This document shows positions 49,640-60,345 of a stretch of DNA of 64,000 nt, piece after piece. The translations under genes were made by a program, and so were the position numbers. Below the pieces are notes generated by a model that saw nothing but the letters and a program-made list of their open reading frames with translations, was not told the DNA's origin and did no database searches. Each line of letters starts with the position of its first letter. Positions within the stretch are counted from its first letter, which is position 1. Source of the DNA: Sympetrum striolatum (lineage: Eukaryota > Arthropoda > Insecta > Odonata > Libellulidae); the NCBI GenBank assembly GCA_947579665.1, contig OX388345.1, positions 68,191,454 through 68,255,453 on the forward strand. The letters run 5' to 3'.

Positions 49640-50500
49640 TAGTTGCAAGCTCTGTAGAACATGCATCCGAGTATCATCAGTGGCACGCGTAAGAAAGGTC
49701 GGAAACGCAAAGATAAACATTCGTCCCGAAATAGCATACTGAAACCCCTTCTGGGAGCACAACCAACCATCCCTTCACCACCCTCGAATCCGAGACCCCG
49801 TCCCGGAAAGCCAACACCCTCGACGATCGCAAACCCGAAAAATACCCCACTAAAATAGACCTTAAAGCCACCTTTAACGCCGAAGGGCGGGTAGAGAGTG
49901 AAACGGAGAAATAGCGGGTACGTGGGGAAAAAATAAAAAGACGCTAGACACAAAGGAACAAAACAGCGAGGAGCAGCGACATTCAGGAGATAAAAAGGTC
50001 AGAGCAGAGGGGAGCGGAGCCCTAATCGCCCGCATCTCCGCCCCTTCATAATCCATCGCGGGACACTGGCATCGATTGCCGCTGCCGCGTGACGCTTAAT
50101 TCCCCGCTCCTTGATGGCACTTCGTTATCACTTCTGCTTCTTCGAAACCCTTTAGGAACTGCGCACGAGCCCATCCTGAGGAATCCCTCCAAGTGTGGTA
50201 TCGGGGACGGGGTGAAGAAAGGCCGCTGGGGGGAGCAGACGGTCTGCTGTCGGGTTTAACGTAAGTGGACACCGGCGATGGCGCGCTGCCCGCCCATCAG
50301 CTCCCTTCTCCGTCAATCCGAGGGAGTTAGCTTTTGGAACGGTCGGGGTAAAGAGAGACGGGGCGGAAAGGTTGGGGGAAAAGGCCGTTGAGGTGAGAAG
50401 GATGCGTTGATGTGCCTCGCTGCAGATGTGTCTTTCGCCGGAATTGGCGTAATTCTACGGGAGATATTTCTCTTTTTTAATACATGAAGAAAATGCCTAC
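49640..50500. promoter_or_regulatory. Large GC/CpG-richer island
   Basis: About 860 bp of GC-rich sequence, second only to the island at 4.06-4.82 kb. It includes a GTAAGT donor-like string at about 50263. Multiple overlapping frames on both strands (up to 104 codons) are Pro/Arg- or Phe/Gly-rich and unconvincing. It could be a promoter or a conserved regulatory element. Confidence 0.35.
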
Positions 50501-50999
50501 TGCAAGCCCCCAACGTATGGTACTATTAAAACGTCCGTTCCACCCTTCCTAACGTATCCAGTATGTTTTTGCACTTTTTAGTTTCATTTATAAGTATGTA
50601 TCATGTGATATATATATTCTAAATTAAGAGAAATGTAGACAAATTATCAAATATGTGGCCGAAATAAGGTATACTGGCGTGGAAAGAAGCGGTAATTTTC
50701 TCCTGTGGTTCTATTAACTGAAATATAATAGCCAATTTTGTCTAAGTATGAGGTTTCCAGCTCTTGATAGCCATACCTCAAGGAGTTACGGAAAGCTAAT
50801 CCAATGGTTTGTAGGTTAAATGAAGAGTAACCAAATATATTGAGATAATTTTGGATGTAGTGGTGCTATGAACGAATCCAGGCAATTAAATATTGGTTCT
50901 AATCCTTAGCTATACCTGTCAGTGAATACAGATACATTTCAGTTCCTCTTTATACTGTCCATACTACTGATAGTTTCCCTGTTTGGGCTCACTTACAAA

Positions 51000-51190
51000 T
51001 GATGATGATTCTTGAGTTTAAATGTACAGTATATTGCATCATTTGCCAATAGCTTTGGAGGGAGAATTAAGCTTCTCTCTAAACAGTGGGCTTATACGAG
51101 GAGTGAGGTATTAAGCTTGCTTTCCTGTTTTATACAGAATGCTTTGAATGAAAAACTATATGTAGCATTACTATGCATCACCTCAGTAAC
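51000..51190 (-). repeat. Family P interspersed repeat, copy 6 (partial, diverged)
   Basis: The minus strand carries AGCATTCTG, then GCAAGCTTAATACCTCACTCCTC and a TTCTCCCTCC block, aligning with the same order in copies 4 and 5. More diverged than the others. Confidence 0.45.
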
Positions 51191-51619
51191 CTACATATTA
51201 TCAAAATGATGAACAATAATGAAGTAAAATGAAAAAATATACATTTTTTCAATCGTGCACCTAAAGATACACGAAAAATGATAAAATGGGATATTAGAAA
51301 ATTAATGTTTGCACAACAAAGGGTAACTTCATAATTTAATGAATGCAGTAAACACCGGCAGGAAGAAAAATATATGACAAGAATCAGGAGCCCTAAAAAA
51401 TAAAGATTCCCCAAGAATTCAGAAGCGGAACTATGATTAGCTTCACAATGTACCTGCAAATTTTTCGTGCGACAAAAATAATCACCCCTTAATAATAAAA
51501 CAAGTCGTGAAATCGCAAAATAAACGAGTCACAATGTACTTAAGTAAAAAAAGGCACGGGGAAAGTAAGAGGATTTGAGAAGGGCTTCGAAGGAGCACTT
51601 TCTAGTTCATTATTCATTA

Positions 51620-51810
51620 CCTTAGCTTTAATCCTTACATTCTTCCATCCACCTGTCCCTCGCGATAGTGGCTCCTCGACGCGGCAGCAGAGGAAAACCG
51701 ATCGCGCCGGACTGCGTCGAGTTGTGCAACACGGAAATCTCCCGACAGATGGCGTTGAAACAGAACCGCTGAAATGTCAGGGATTAAGTCATCAGCAGCC
51801 TGGCGTTACA
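51620..51810. other. Small GC/CpG-richer patch
   Basis: CTCGACGCGGCAGCAG and GATCGCGCCGG stand out against the AT-rich flanks; no feature is recognised. Confidence 0.3.
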
Positions 51811-52214
51811 AACCCCTTCCCCTTCTCTTAATTTATTCCCTGCGCGCGGACAAAAAAATTGCTGCTGCCCACCTTTGTAATAGGAATGGACTACGTTGTC
51901 GTAATCTAGTCGTCCGGGCTCTGAGCGCGTGTTAAATTGATAATTATACCGCGTAACGAAGCGTGGAAAATAATGCGATGTAAGCGATGTTAACGATGCA
52001 ATATTATTAACCAAAATATGCGCTCATATCACCATTTTTCATTATGTGTTAACAGCATGTCGACAGGTTCGTGAATATATGATTTTCTTATCGAAATATA
52101 TTCAGCTTCCCTTTCCCATGCTCTTAAAAATAATAGGTTATATATATACACACTTACATTAGGTCGTCTAATATAAATTCTTTTTCACACTAATACCGCT
52201 CCTAGCCATACCAT

Positions 52215-52660
52215 GATACATCTACATCTACATCTACATCTACATTAATACCCTACAAGCCGCCTTTCGGCGTGTGGCAGGGGGTGTAAACACCAGTTGA
52301 ATCTAAATTACTTCCTTATTCGATTATTGTCACGTATTGTTCGCGGAAAGAATGAATCTCTGAAACGATTCGTCCTAGCATCTATTTCTCTTAACTTACG
52401 GTCATTATCGGATCGACCGACGTAGCAGGGGGGTTGCATGATACCGATTGTATCTTCGGAAAATGTAGTTTCCCTGAATTTATTAAGCAATCGCAGCCTA
52501 GCTTCCAATCTCCTTTCTTTCAAGGATTCCCAACCTACGTCTGAGAGCATTTTTGTAACGCTTGCTTTTTTATCGTAGCATTTCTTAACAAAACGAACCG
52601 CTTTACGCTGCACTTTCTCGAGTTCGCGATGATACCTTTTTCGGTCACATATTTGATAAT
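52215..52660 (-). pseudogene. CR1-like non-LTR retrotransposon, 3' end with C-terminal ORF fragment
   Basis: The minus frame (about 52660 to 52308) reads LEKVQRKAVRFVKK, then VTKMLSDVGWESLKERR and SFFPRTIRDNN. These are the blocks at the end of reverse transcriptase ORFs of CR1/Jockey-superfamily LINEs (LExVQRxAxRF, LGWxSLExRR, SFFPRTIRxWN); the usual WN is DNN here. After the stop comes a short 3' UTR with GGCGTGTGGCAGGGGGTG (plus orientation) and a tail of four to five ATGTAG units (52217-52246). The upstream reverse transcriptase is absent, a typical 5' truncation. Confidence 0.8.
52217..52246. repeat. Hexanucleotide tail (TACATC)n of the LINE
   Basis: Five TACATC-type units mark the 3' terminus of the minus-strand element; simple hexamer tails are usual for this LINE type. 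Confidence 0.85.
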
Positions 52661-53359
52661 GTATCTACTTAAACCGCTTTTATTTTCATTTAGAAAATAT
52701 TGTTCATGGTAAATACGTGCATAAGTACGTACTAAGTTCGTTTCTTTTATAAAAACGAAACGAAAAAGTGTTGAATGAAGTAACGGTAAGCATAATCCTA
52801 CAGGAACCAATTGATGGGATGAAACGAAGAACATTCATAAGATACAGTTAACTATTGGGAAGATTTTAGAAAGTTAAATAATTGGGAAGACTACTAGGTG
52901 TAGACCCAGAGCTCAATACTTAATGGGAAATTATTCGGGATTAACTTCAGTACGAATAAATGAACAATTTAGAACAAACAGTCCTGCAGATTAATCTTAT
53001 TTAACCCTTCTACCTAAAAAATTCTCCTCTCTACTTATCTTAATAGATGTTTTTTCTTCAAAAAATATTATACTTTCAAGGTTCAAAAGGGCTGAGCTAG
53101 TCCTTACATTTTGGTAATTTATAAAATTTCACATTTAATTGTAATTCATTCAATAATGAAAATGATCAACTTATATCTTCACGATTTTAGATATCGTATC
53201 GATTATGAATTTCACTAATTTCGAAGCTTTACATGGTGTTCCACGAAGTAAGGCTTAAGCATATCGTAGATTACATTTTTCATTCATTCAAACGTAACCA
53301 TACACCCATACTTATATGAGATTGAGGAACATACTTAGGAAAGAATATTTTCAGACCAT
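52661..53359. other. AT-rich stretch, nothing recognised
   Basis: No supportable feature. Confidence 0.5.
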
Positions 53360-53656
53360 ACACTGTAAAAAAATCATTGGATAAATACAATAAGAATCAT
53401 TGGCACTAAAATTGCCAACAATTTTTATTGTATTAATCCAATAATATGATAAAATTAATATTCATTGTAAAATCACAATGAAATTTAACGATAAATCTTA
53501 CTGTAAAATTACAATGAATCTTATTGTGAAATTCCAATGAGATTCTAAAACACCATTGAGTGGAAAAATAAACGGTTTACCTTGGGTTCGAACCAGGTAT
53601 CATGGTAATATAGTATAACTCCGATTGAATGCTAACCACTCTGCCACCACGTCCTA
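53360..53656 (-). mobile_element. tRNA-derived SINE (S6) with internal ATTGTAA-type repeats
   Basis: The minus-strand tRNA-like head (53656 to 53582) has an A-box-like GTGGCAGAGTGGTTAGC and a B-box GGTTCGAACCC. The body is built from repeated short blocks such as TCATTGTAATTTTACAGT and AATTTCATTGTGATTTTAC, which are near-palindromic to each other. Confidence 0.6.
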
Positions 53657-54126
53657 TTAAAAATTCTGAGGGACAATAGATATGTATTAATAATAAAAAA
53701 AGGGTAGGCTGGTGGATGAGGTACAAACAAGGAAATCCGGAAGTTCTTTTTTTCCATTCTATTATTATATTTCTAATTAATGAGCCACCTTGCGGGTCAA
53801 TATGGATGTAATCAACTTTTAAATTACACTTTGACCCTATATACTCCCTATACATGTGACTTTTGAAGGAATTAACATTTTTGAAAAGTTTACTGCATCC
53901 CGCATGGGACACAGTTTCAACTCCAATATTCATATGAGCACAAATATCACGAAGGACTTTCAGTCTTTCAGGAGATAATTGTTCATGGCATGTCCAACAA
54001 ATTAATCTACACCTGATGCTTGAATTTAAAGTAATTAATTCGTCAGAATTCAATTTAAAATAATGATTCTTAATAGCTAAAAGGCTAGGGTAAGATTGAC
54101 GACAATGGGCAATGGTATCACTTATT
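53657..54126 (-). pseudogene. C2H2-zinc-finger-like protein fragment
   Basis: A minus-strand open frame of about 150 codons, continuing into the SINE to a stop at 53577. The readable part includes CRLICWTCHEQLSPERLKVL and HAGCSKLFKNVNSFKSHMYR, the latter shaped like the second half of a C2H2 finger (C-x-K-x-F ... F-K-x-H-x-x-R). The expected first cysteine pair is absent and the usual spacing is broken. The frame starts just after a TAA and has no good ATG. After about residue 95 the similarity stops and the frame reads through unrelated sequence into SINE S6. Probably a dead fragment of a gene or transposon-borne zinc-finger protein. Confidence 0.4.
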
Positions 54127-54229
54127 TAATTTTCTATGAATATTAAGAGTAGAATATGAAGAGTAAAATATCCTCCATTCATACCCGAGCGTTGCACCAC
54201 CGTACAATAACCTTTACTTCACTTTTGAG

Positions 54230-54800
54230 GTATTTTCCCGCACGGAAATTCACAGGAAAATACGCGTCATCAACCAGAAAGCACTGGAAATCTCAAAACT
54301 TTCCGATTCGATCGAAAAAAAAGATGAACACGAAGCGGATGGGAGACTTCCAAACCATGCAAAAAGCACCACCTCTCTTACGGTAACACCTCGATGATTC
54401 AGCGCTAAGAACAGAAGAAATCGTCGTTTGAAACCATCCCTCCGGGGCGATACAATTTCCGCCTGAGGCGACCTCCACGCTCTGCGGGAAGCTTCAAACT
54501 CTTCCCGGAGACGTTTTAATTACCAAAGTTCGAAATATCGCCACCTCACGCGAGAACGGGAAAAATGGCAGCTCGCAAACGACAGTTGCCTCAGCAACGG
54601 GACATCCCTTCACACCACCCCTCTCCATTGTTCCCTTCTTATAAATTCCGAACCCCTCAGCGTCCACTTCCGCTGCCCCGTGGCAAATAACCTCGGTTTC
54701 TGATCCCCTCCGTCACCTTTATCCAATAAACTTCGTGCTCCTCCGCTGGTGGGGAATCCATCATCTTGCAGAATCGTGGGGTTGAAAGCGAGAGGTGAGT
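54230..54800. promoter_or_regulatory. GC/CpG-richer island, possible conserved non-coding element
   Basis: CpG-rich patch (TCCGGGGCGATACAATTTCCG; AACGGGAAAAATGGCAGCTC) with overlapping frames lacking motifs. Function inferred from composition only. Confidence 0.3.
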
Positions 54801-55169
54801 GTGTCGATGTGTGAGGATTCGAGGAATGCATAAAAGCAGACGAGATGAATAGGAAGGGTGGAGAAATGGGAAATTATATCTCGTCCAAAAATGGTTTCGC
54901 TGCAAATTGAGCGTTAAAGTCATCGGCTGGAAAAAATTGGCGTGGCCAAGTTTAGCTTCATTTGTTAACTTTTTTTGTGGGATGTTACCTGAGAACACAT
55001 GTGGGTCCAAAACATATCGGTACATAACCCCTCGTCCCTGCTGATACATTGTGATGAATAGAATCTTTTCATTTGTCACTTGGTGCAGGATAACGAAAAA
55101 TGCGTATTTACATTTGTCACAGTCTTGATCATGGCTGAGATGAAATGAAATTTACTGAGGTATGAATGA

Positions 55170-55450
55170 ATATTGCACTGATAAAGGTCTCTCCTTATGG
55201 ATTTACTAGAAAAGTGCTATTCGTGGAATCATTGTGCTTCACTAACGTGGACATGTTCTTCTTACAGCATTCCGGCTCAGTGAAAAAAGCAAGAGCAAAC
55301 TACGTCACTCCTGACCCTGTTTAGTAAACCTCATTCCTCTCTACACAAGCTCTTAGTTGCTTATGTCAAAGGGGGTGAGATACCAGCTGGTCATCGGGCT
55401 GAATACTTTACAGACAGACTTAACGCCTCAATTTAACTTTTTGCAGGGTA
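55170..55450 (+). repeat. Family P interspersed repeat, copy 4
   Basis: Starts GATAAAGGTCTCTCCTTATGG as in copy 1, then CATTCCGGCTCAGTGAAAAA, CACTCCTGACCCTG, TTAGTAAACCTCATTCC and GAATACTTTACAGACAGACTT. The second half of the element (as at 3780-3982) is missing. Confidence 0.65.
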
Positions 55451-56640
55451 GATGTCTAGAAGTTAGCAGGTTAAGGGACAGCTTTCGGCTGACAGGGTGA
55501 AATCCATGGTAGCACAAGACATTTTATCAGTTGGATTCGTTAAAAACGTTTTCATTCCAAAAACCACATTCCATTCCCGAGAACTATTCCCTCATCTAAT
55601 ATATCCTCTCTGGCTAAAGAGTGACTGTTGTTTATTTGGTACCAAATTCTAACTATAACAGAGTATAACACAACGGGATGGTAAAGCGAGGAAACGGAAA
55701 ACTATGCAAAACGGGAAAGAGAACGTGGGAAAGGGGACCGTAGAGAGAGAGAGAAGAGGGCACTGTTTCCAGATCGCCACGGTAGAAGAATGAGATGGAT
55801 GGGTTTGAAGTGTAGAGGGAGAAAAACATAAAAGCCCTCCAAAATTACGAATAATTCACGGGCGAACGCCTCCTCTTTCCCCGACCTTCGATTCCGTCCA
55901 ATGAATGGCCCCCAATTGAATCCACTCCCACTACACACATCCTCACTCGACGTCTATCTCCTCTTGTTTAGGGTCCTCTCGATGCTAAATCTCATCCACT
56001 CTTCATTACACGGCGATTCCTAGTCCCTCCCTAGATGTCCATTGCGACATGCGGGTGGACTCATTGCAATGGCGTGTTTTTGGGTCTGCTCGCTTAGGTT
56101 TGGAAGGGCGGCAATAGATGAGGATTTGTTTGTTTCGTACGCCATCAGGGATTTTCGGTGTTGAATTTCGGAAGGAACGAAAGAGTGTGTTAGCGCCTGG
56201 GAATTCGGAACTAATACAAAGTACAGGCTGCAGATTCGAGTTCGTCCTGAAGTGGTATTAAATTTGTCATGAATGCTGACTTTTCAGACTTTACCCATAA
56301 CGTACTCTTTGCGTTGATCATTTCCATGTAATACTAAAATAGCACTATTATACAATCTTACTAATAGCATGATGATATTCTCTTCTCAATATTTAAGATA
56401 CTTCTCAATAGAACCCTCCGTAAATTGGATCAAGAATCACTTCAAGATTATCATGATTTAAGTTAGAGCACACAGAAACTATTAATCCATTTCATGAATA
56501 GATAAACAGAAGAGAAAAATTAAAATAATTAAAAAAAGGAAAGAAAATAAAATTCTCGTGTTAAGTAAGCTATTCTCTATCCTTGTTTACCATTTCATGA
56601 ATACTGAAATAGTTAAGAATATCAAGTACTCGAGGTAGCT
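55451..56640. other. No gene recognised; purine/pyrimidine-biased part
   Basis: A purine-rich run lies at 55680-55830, followed by moderately GC-richer sequence to about 56200 without motifs. Confidence 0.45.
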
Positions 56641-56642
56641 TT

Positions 56643-57128
56643 TAAGTAACCAGTTAACGTAAGACTGAGCCGGTAAAATGTCAACATAATATCTACAGCA
56701 AAAAGAAAACACCAATCAATAGGATTTCCACACCTCAAACACGTGAAAATACGGATACAAAAATGCAATACTAATGTAGACCACGGAAGTCATCTGTTGA
56801 AAAAACAGTTAACAATTTTCTCAAAGTTTTACTTAGACGGAAGGGACAACTTTAAAAAATTTCAATCTATTTGATTTCGGGACATATTTTCAAAATACGA
56901 ATAAGTAACCAATAATTAAGAATAAGCCAGTACAATATCAACTCTGTATCTACAAGAAAAAGAAAATAGCAATCAATAGGTTTCGAAAACTGCAAAAAAC
57001 ATGAAATTACTGATAAAATAATACAATACCATCGTAGTAACAGTTTTCTCAATTCTCACTTCGACGACGAGGGACAACATCAAAAAGTCTCACTTTATTT
57101 GATTTAGGGCCATATTTTCCTAATCCGA
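56643..57128. repeat. Diverged tandem duplication, period 259 bp
   Basis: Unit 1 (56643-56901) and unit 2 (56902-57128) share, in order, TAAGTAACCA, AAAAAGAAAA with CAATCAATAGG, AACAGTT, AGGGACAAC, TTTATTTGATT-like and GGNCATATTTTC blocks. Unit 2 has about 30 bp of net deletions. Adjacent start and end points show a true tandem event. Confidence 0.85.
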
Positions 57129-57359
57129 ATCCATCTCAATTCTTCTCTATTCGTTTCCTTTGAAAGTCGCCGCATGAAAGCACAGACGAAGGAATAGAAG
57201 CACTCCCTAGACAGAACTGAATAGAAATTGAAACCTTAAAGCCATTTTGTCCGGCCTCCACCCACGCACGCGGGATTCCAGCTCCTGCTTTATTGCACGG
57301 GGTCCTCCGCTGGCGATAATGTAGCGATAAAATACCCGCCTCGCTTCCCATCATTCACG

Positions 57360-57720
57360 CCGTGTTGTTTTCCTTTAATTATCCATTCCTCTTCCAGAAT
57401 TTCTTTCATTTAATCCCTCTCCCTGTTCCATTGTTTATTTTTTTCTCTCGCCATTATTCGCCCCTCTCAATCAGTTCATCAGTTCCCTTTGTGGGTGTGT
57501 TCTTAACCCCGATTCCGAGGATTTCTCAAACCCTTTCATTGTTTCGTTGTCCCTTTGCATTCCCTCGCCGTATTGTGTATCCGCCACTCTCTTTAGAACG
57601 CATTCCATTCCTGACTTCTTTCACGACTCGGTGAGGAATTCCACCTCGAAACGGCCCCTCCCTGCTGGGGGTTCTCTCTCTTCTCTCCCCCACCCAATCA
57701 ACATACCTCTTTCCAGCACG
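57360..57720. other. Pyrimidine-rich stretch
   Basis: The plus strand is rich in TTC/CCT strings; a 90-codon plus frame is Pro/Phe/Ser-rich for that reason. No gene is supported. Confidence 0.35.
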
Positions 57721-57892
57721 CGTGTGTATGCGTTAAAATGTACCTCTCACGTATCCCGGTCACACTTTGACGAGGTTTTAAGGGTACTGCAACGCTCCGA
57801 GATTTCCGATTTTAACGGTCGCTCGTAAGAGCATACGATGGGGTTATTTTCAGTACAAATGATGAGTTGGTGAAGGGGTAAAAATAGTTTCG

Positions 57893-58040
57893 TCTATAAA
57901 GTATTCATCTCCCTGAGATGGTTGGATCCTCAACACTTCTAGCATTAGCTACCGAGAGCTAGAATGGGGGAATAAGGCATACTAGGCAAGATGAGGAGTG
58001 AGGTACTTTGCTGTTACTATCCTCATCAAGCCAGAATGCT
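57893..58040 (-). repeat. Family P interspersed repeat, copy 5 (partial)
   Basis: The minus strand reads AGCATTCTGGCTTGATGAGG, AGTACCTCACTCCTCATCTT, GCCTAGTATGCC and GATGAATACTTTATAGACG, matching the middle of copy 4 in the same order. Confidence 0.6.
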
Positions 58041-58249
58041 ATGAGTAGAAAAGAAGATTTGGTGCCGTACTTATCATAGACCTCCCATCCAATTCCCTAC
58101 TTTCATGGCTACTTAGAGATCGTACCATCTCTTACGTATCTCTTGAATCAAAAACAGAGGTAACTTATATTTAAGATTGCTGCCGATTGTGATCCGTGAC
58201 CCCATATATTTTCACAGCAAATTCTGAATGACTAAATCTCAAGGTTTGA

Positions 58250-58695
58250 GCATAACCGAAACCTTTTTTTACTTTTTCGAAAACATTTGAAATTAGAGAG
58301 TAAACTTGACCAAAAGAGTAGCTATTTTTCACGGTTTCAAACGTCTATTTAGTTTTATGTTGTTTTCCTTAAAAAAAGGGAGTATAATTTCCAAATTTTT
58401 ATACTCCAAAATTCAGAACACCGCATAGTTCTGCGATTATGTTTAATGCCCTAAAGTTGCAAATAAAATTGAACCAACCGTTTTAGATGAGTGCTACTAC
58501 AAAAAATTAGCTATTTCTTTACGATTTCAAACGTTTTTCAAAGTATTTCAGTTTCTCTCCGTAAATTATAAAAATAGTGCAAGTTATTAATCTTTTATCT
58601 CATAAATGCAAAAAACTGCATATCTCAATTCTATTCAGCTCCTTGAAAGTTTTAAATAAAATAGGCTTGAATCGACCGTTTTGGGCGACAGCAGC
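58250..58695. repeat. Diverged tandem duplication, period about 189 bp
   Basis: TAGCTATTTnTTnACGnTTTCAAACGT starts at 58319 and 58508. Later landmarks (AAATAAAAT, GAACCAACCGTTTTAG versus GAATCGACCGTTTTGG) keep the same spacing. A partial third unit precedes it from about 58250 (AACTTGACCAAAAGAG). Confidence 0.75.
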
Positions 58696-59106
58696 CTTAC
58701 CATTTCAATTTTCCGCGCTGAATTCGTTTACGCAATTACAGACCACAGGATATGTTTCGTGATGAATAGCGCTGCTAAAATCTCGATTGATCGCGGATTT
58801 GTGAATTTAGATCGGCGGATTATTTTCGATGAATTCGCAGAAGTACTCTTGGATTTTGCTCCAATCGAGGGACGAGACGAAGACGGCACTTTTGTCGAGT
58901 GTTGCGACTGCAAAATTTGTTTAGTGAACGTATCCCCGCAAATTTCCAATTCACTTAATTTTCCCTCGTCAAAACACATTTTTCCGCGAAATTTTGGGAA
59001 AGTGCCTCTGCATATTGTCTCCTTTCCGGAAAACTTAAAAATCCTCGTCCCAACTTTGCGGTTCACTTGGCCGTTTCACTGCTGGCTCAGAGCGGATCAA
59101 TATTAA
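58681..59106. other. GC-richer patch open on both strands
   Basis: A 141-codon plus frame and a 112-codon minus frame (58728-59066) overlap. Neither starts at a convincing ATG or shows a domain. The patch begins exactly where the 189-bp tandem units end. It may be a conserved non-coding element or an unrecognised exon. Confidence 0.25.
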
Positions 59107-59508
59107 ATTTCTACGATTAAGTGATACATAAATACATCAATGTTTATATTTAGTTGATAGATGCTGCCTATCCGGTGATTGTCCTTAAGTGAATGTTTTT
59201 GCGGGTACCAACTAAATAAATAAACAATTAAAATGTTAAATCTATAACACTGCAGCGAGTAAAATTTTTATTTCAACATTCTCACATGTGAAATAAGGTA
59301 GGAACGTTATCGTAATTTCGTTGGCGTTCTTTACTGCACAACGGCTAAGAATGTGGAATTCTTTATATCGGTTGTTTACTCCATAATCCATGATATCTCT
59401 TCCATCAATGATTCGTCCTTCCACCTCTTCTTCCAGCATTAAAATTATATTCGGAATATATGATAATTTTTAACACTTATATTCAAGAAAATGTAAATAT
59501 AATAGTGA

Positions 59509-59691
59509 ATTTTATGTGAACTTCCATGCGTCACTTCCGCTGATTTTATTGAGGCCACACGATTCGCTAGCGAACCAACAGAAACACCAAATGGTATATA
59601 TCGAAGAATCGGAAATGTAACTTTTACTGATGATGCTAGTTTGCTGGCGAAATATGTCGCTAGAATGGAATATGTGGAAAAGTACAAGTGA
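59509..59691 (+). CDS. Candidate exon of an unknown protein, left copy, part 1
   Basis: A plus-strand frame of 60 codons, open from just after a TGA (59506-59508) to a TGA at 59689-59691. The translation is balanced in composition and includes TSADFIEATRFASEP, ETPNGIYRRIGNVTF and DDASLLAKYVARMEYVEKYK. The stretch ETPNGIYRRIG resembles ETNAQNGIHGV in the inverted copy at 60201-60485 (minus), which suggests a shared protein. There is no ATG in frame at the start, so it would need an upstream exon. I do not recognise the family. Confidence 0.3.
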   Translation: MLCELPCVTSADFIEATRFASEPTETPNGIYRRIGNVTFTDDASLLAKYVARMEYVEKYK

Positions 59692-59810
59692 TTTAAATCT
59701 ATGGTATGAATAAGGCTACATATGTGTGGCGCAATTGCACAATAATATGAACAAGAAGAATAACTTCTGATGAAAATCAGTGAATGAACAAAATGAAATT
59801 CGTTTTTCAG

Positions 59811-60054
59811 CATCACTCATACCTCAGTAGCTTTTCCGTCATCACATCCATCAACAATACTGACAAAGGGAACACCAGGTTTGTGGATAACAGGTTCGAA
59901 CGAAACTTTCAACACACATTCTTTCCTTAAAAAACGTGGACACGTCCAACCGTTATTGAAAATCGGAATTAGGCAACCACACCATACACTTGCATTACCA
60001 TATAGATCTCGAGATTTTCCACTTAGGGAATTATTTTCTTCCATTTTTTACTGA
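59811..60054 (+). CDS. Candidate last exon of an unknown protein, left copy, part 2
   Basis: Begins after a strong acceptor-like CGTTTTTCAG (59801-59810) and runs 81 codons to TGA at 60052-60054. Key readable blocks are AFPSSHPSTILTKGTPGLWI, SNETFNTHSFLKKRGHV and the end LFSSIFY. The inverted copy (60201-60485 minus) encodes GTPGLWLTNSNENFKTHSLL and the same end SIFY followed by TGA. The copies differ by a 45-nt length change that keeps the frame. Within the best 25-codon block about eight differences change the amino acid and two do not, so strong purifying selection is not evident. Family unknown; a repeat with a fortuitous frame is possible. Confidence 0.35.
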
Positions 60055-60345
60055 TAACTCAAAAACCCCTTCTATTTTTGTCCATTTTTTTTAATCTAGC
60101 CCACTGTGTGGCGTTGTGTGTATTAGAATAAATGCTACCAAAAAGGTAAAGAATTCTCGGAAGGGAAAAAGATGAAATTTAATCGCAAAAAGATAAGTTA
60201 TCAGTAAAAAATGGAATAAAATAATTTTTCATAAACAAGGACCCATTGAGTTGAACGGTCGGACACCTGTCCACTATTTTTAAGCAAAGAATGTGTCTTG
60301 AAATTTTCGTTCGAATTCGTTAACCACAAACCTGGTGTTCCCCTT
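59865..60345. repeat. Inverted duplication containing the paired frames
   Basis: The left arm 59865-60059 and right arm 60195-60345 are inverted copies at about 75-80% identity where alignable, separated by 135 bp. The outer boundary is AAGGGAACACCAGG; the inner boundary is TTTTTTACTGATAAC. The right arm lacks about 45 bp present in the left. Confidence 0.85.

Noticed and set aside
59817..60044. Minus-strand frame starting MEENNSLSGK, ending at a donor-like GAG|GTATGA
   Set aside because: The inverted copy has three stops in this frame, whereas the opposite-strand GTPGLW frame is open and ends identically in both copies; the minus frame is more likely its shadow.
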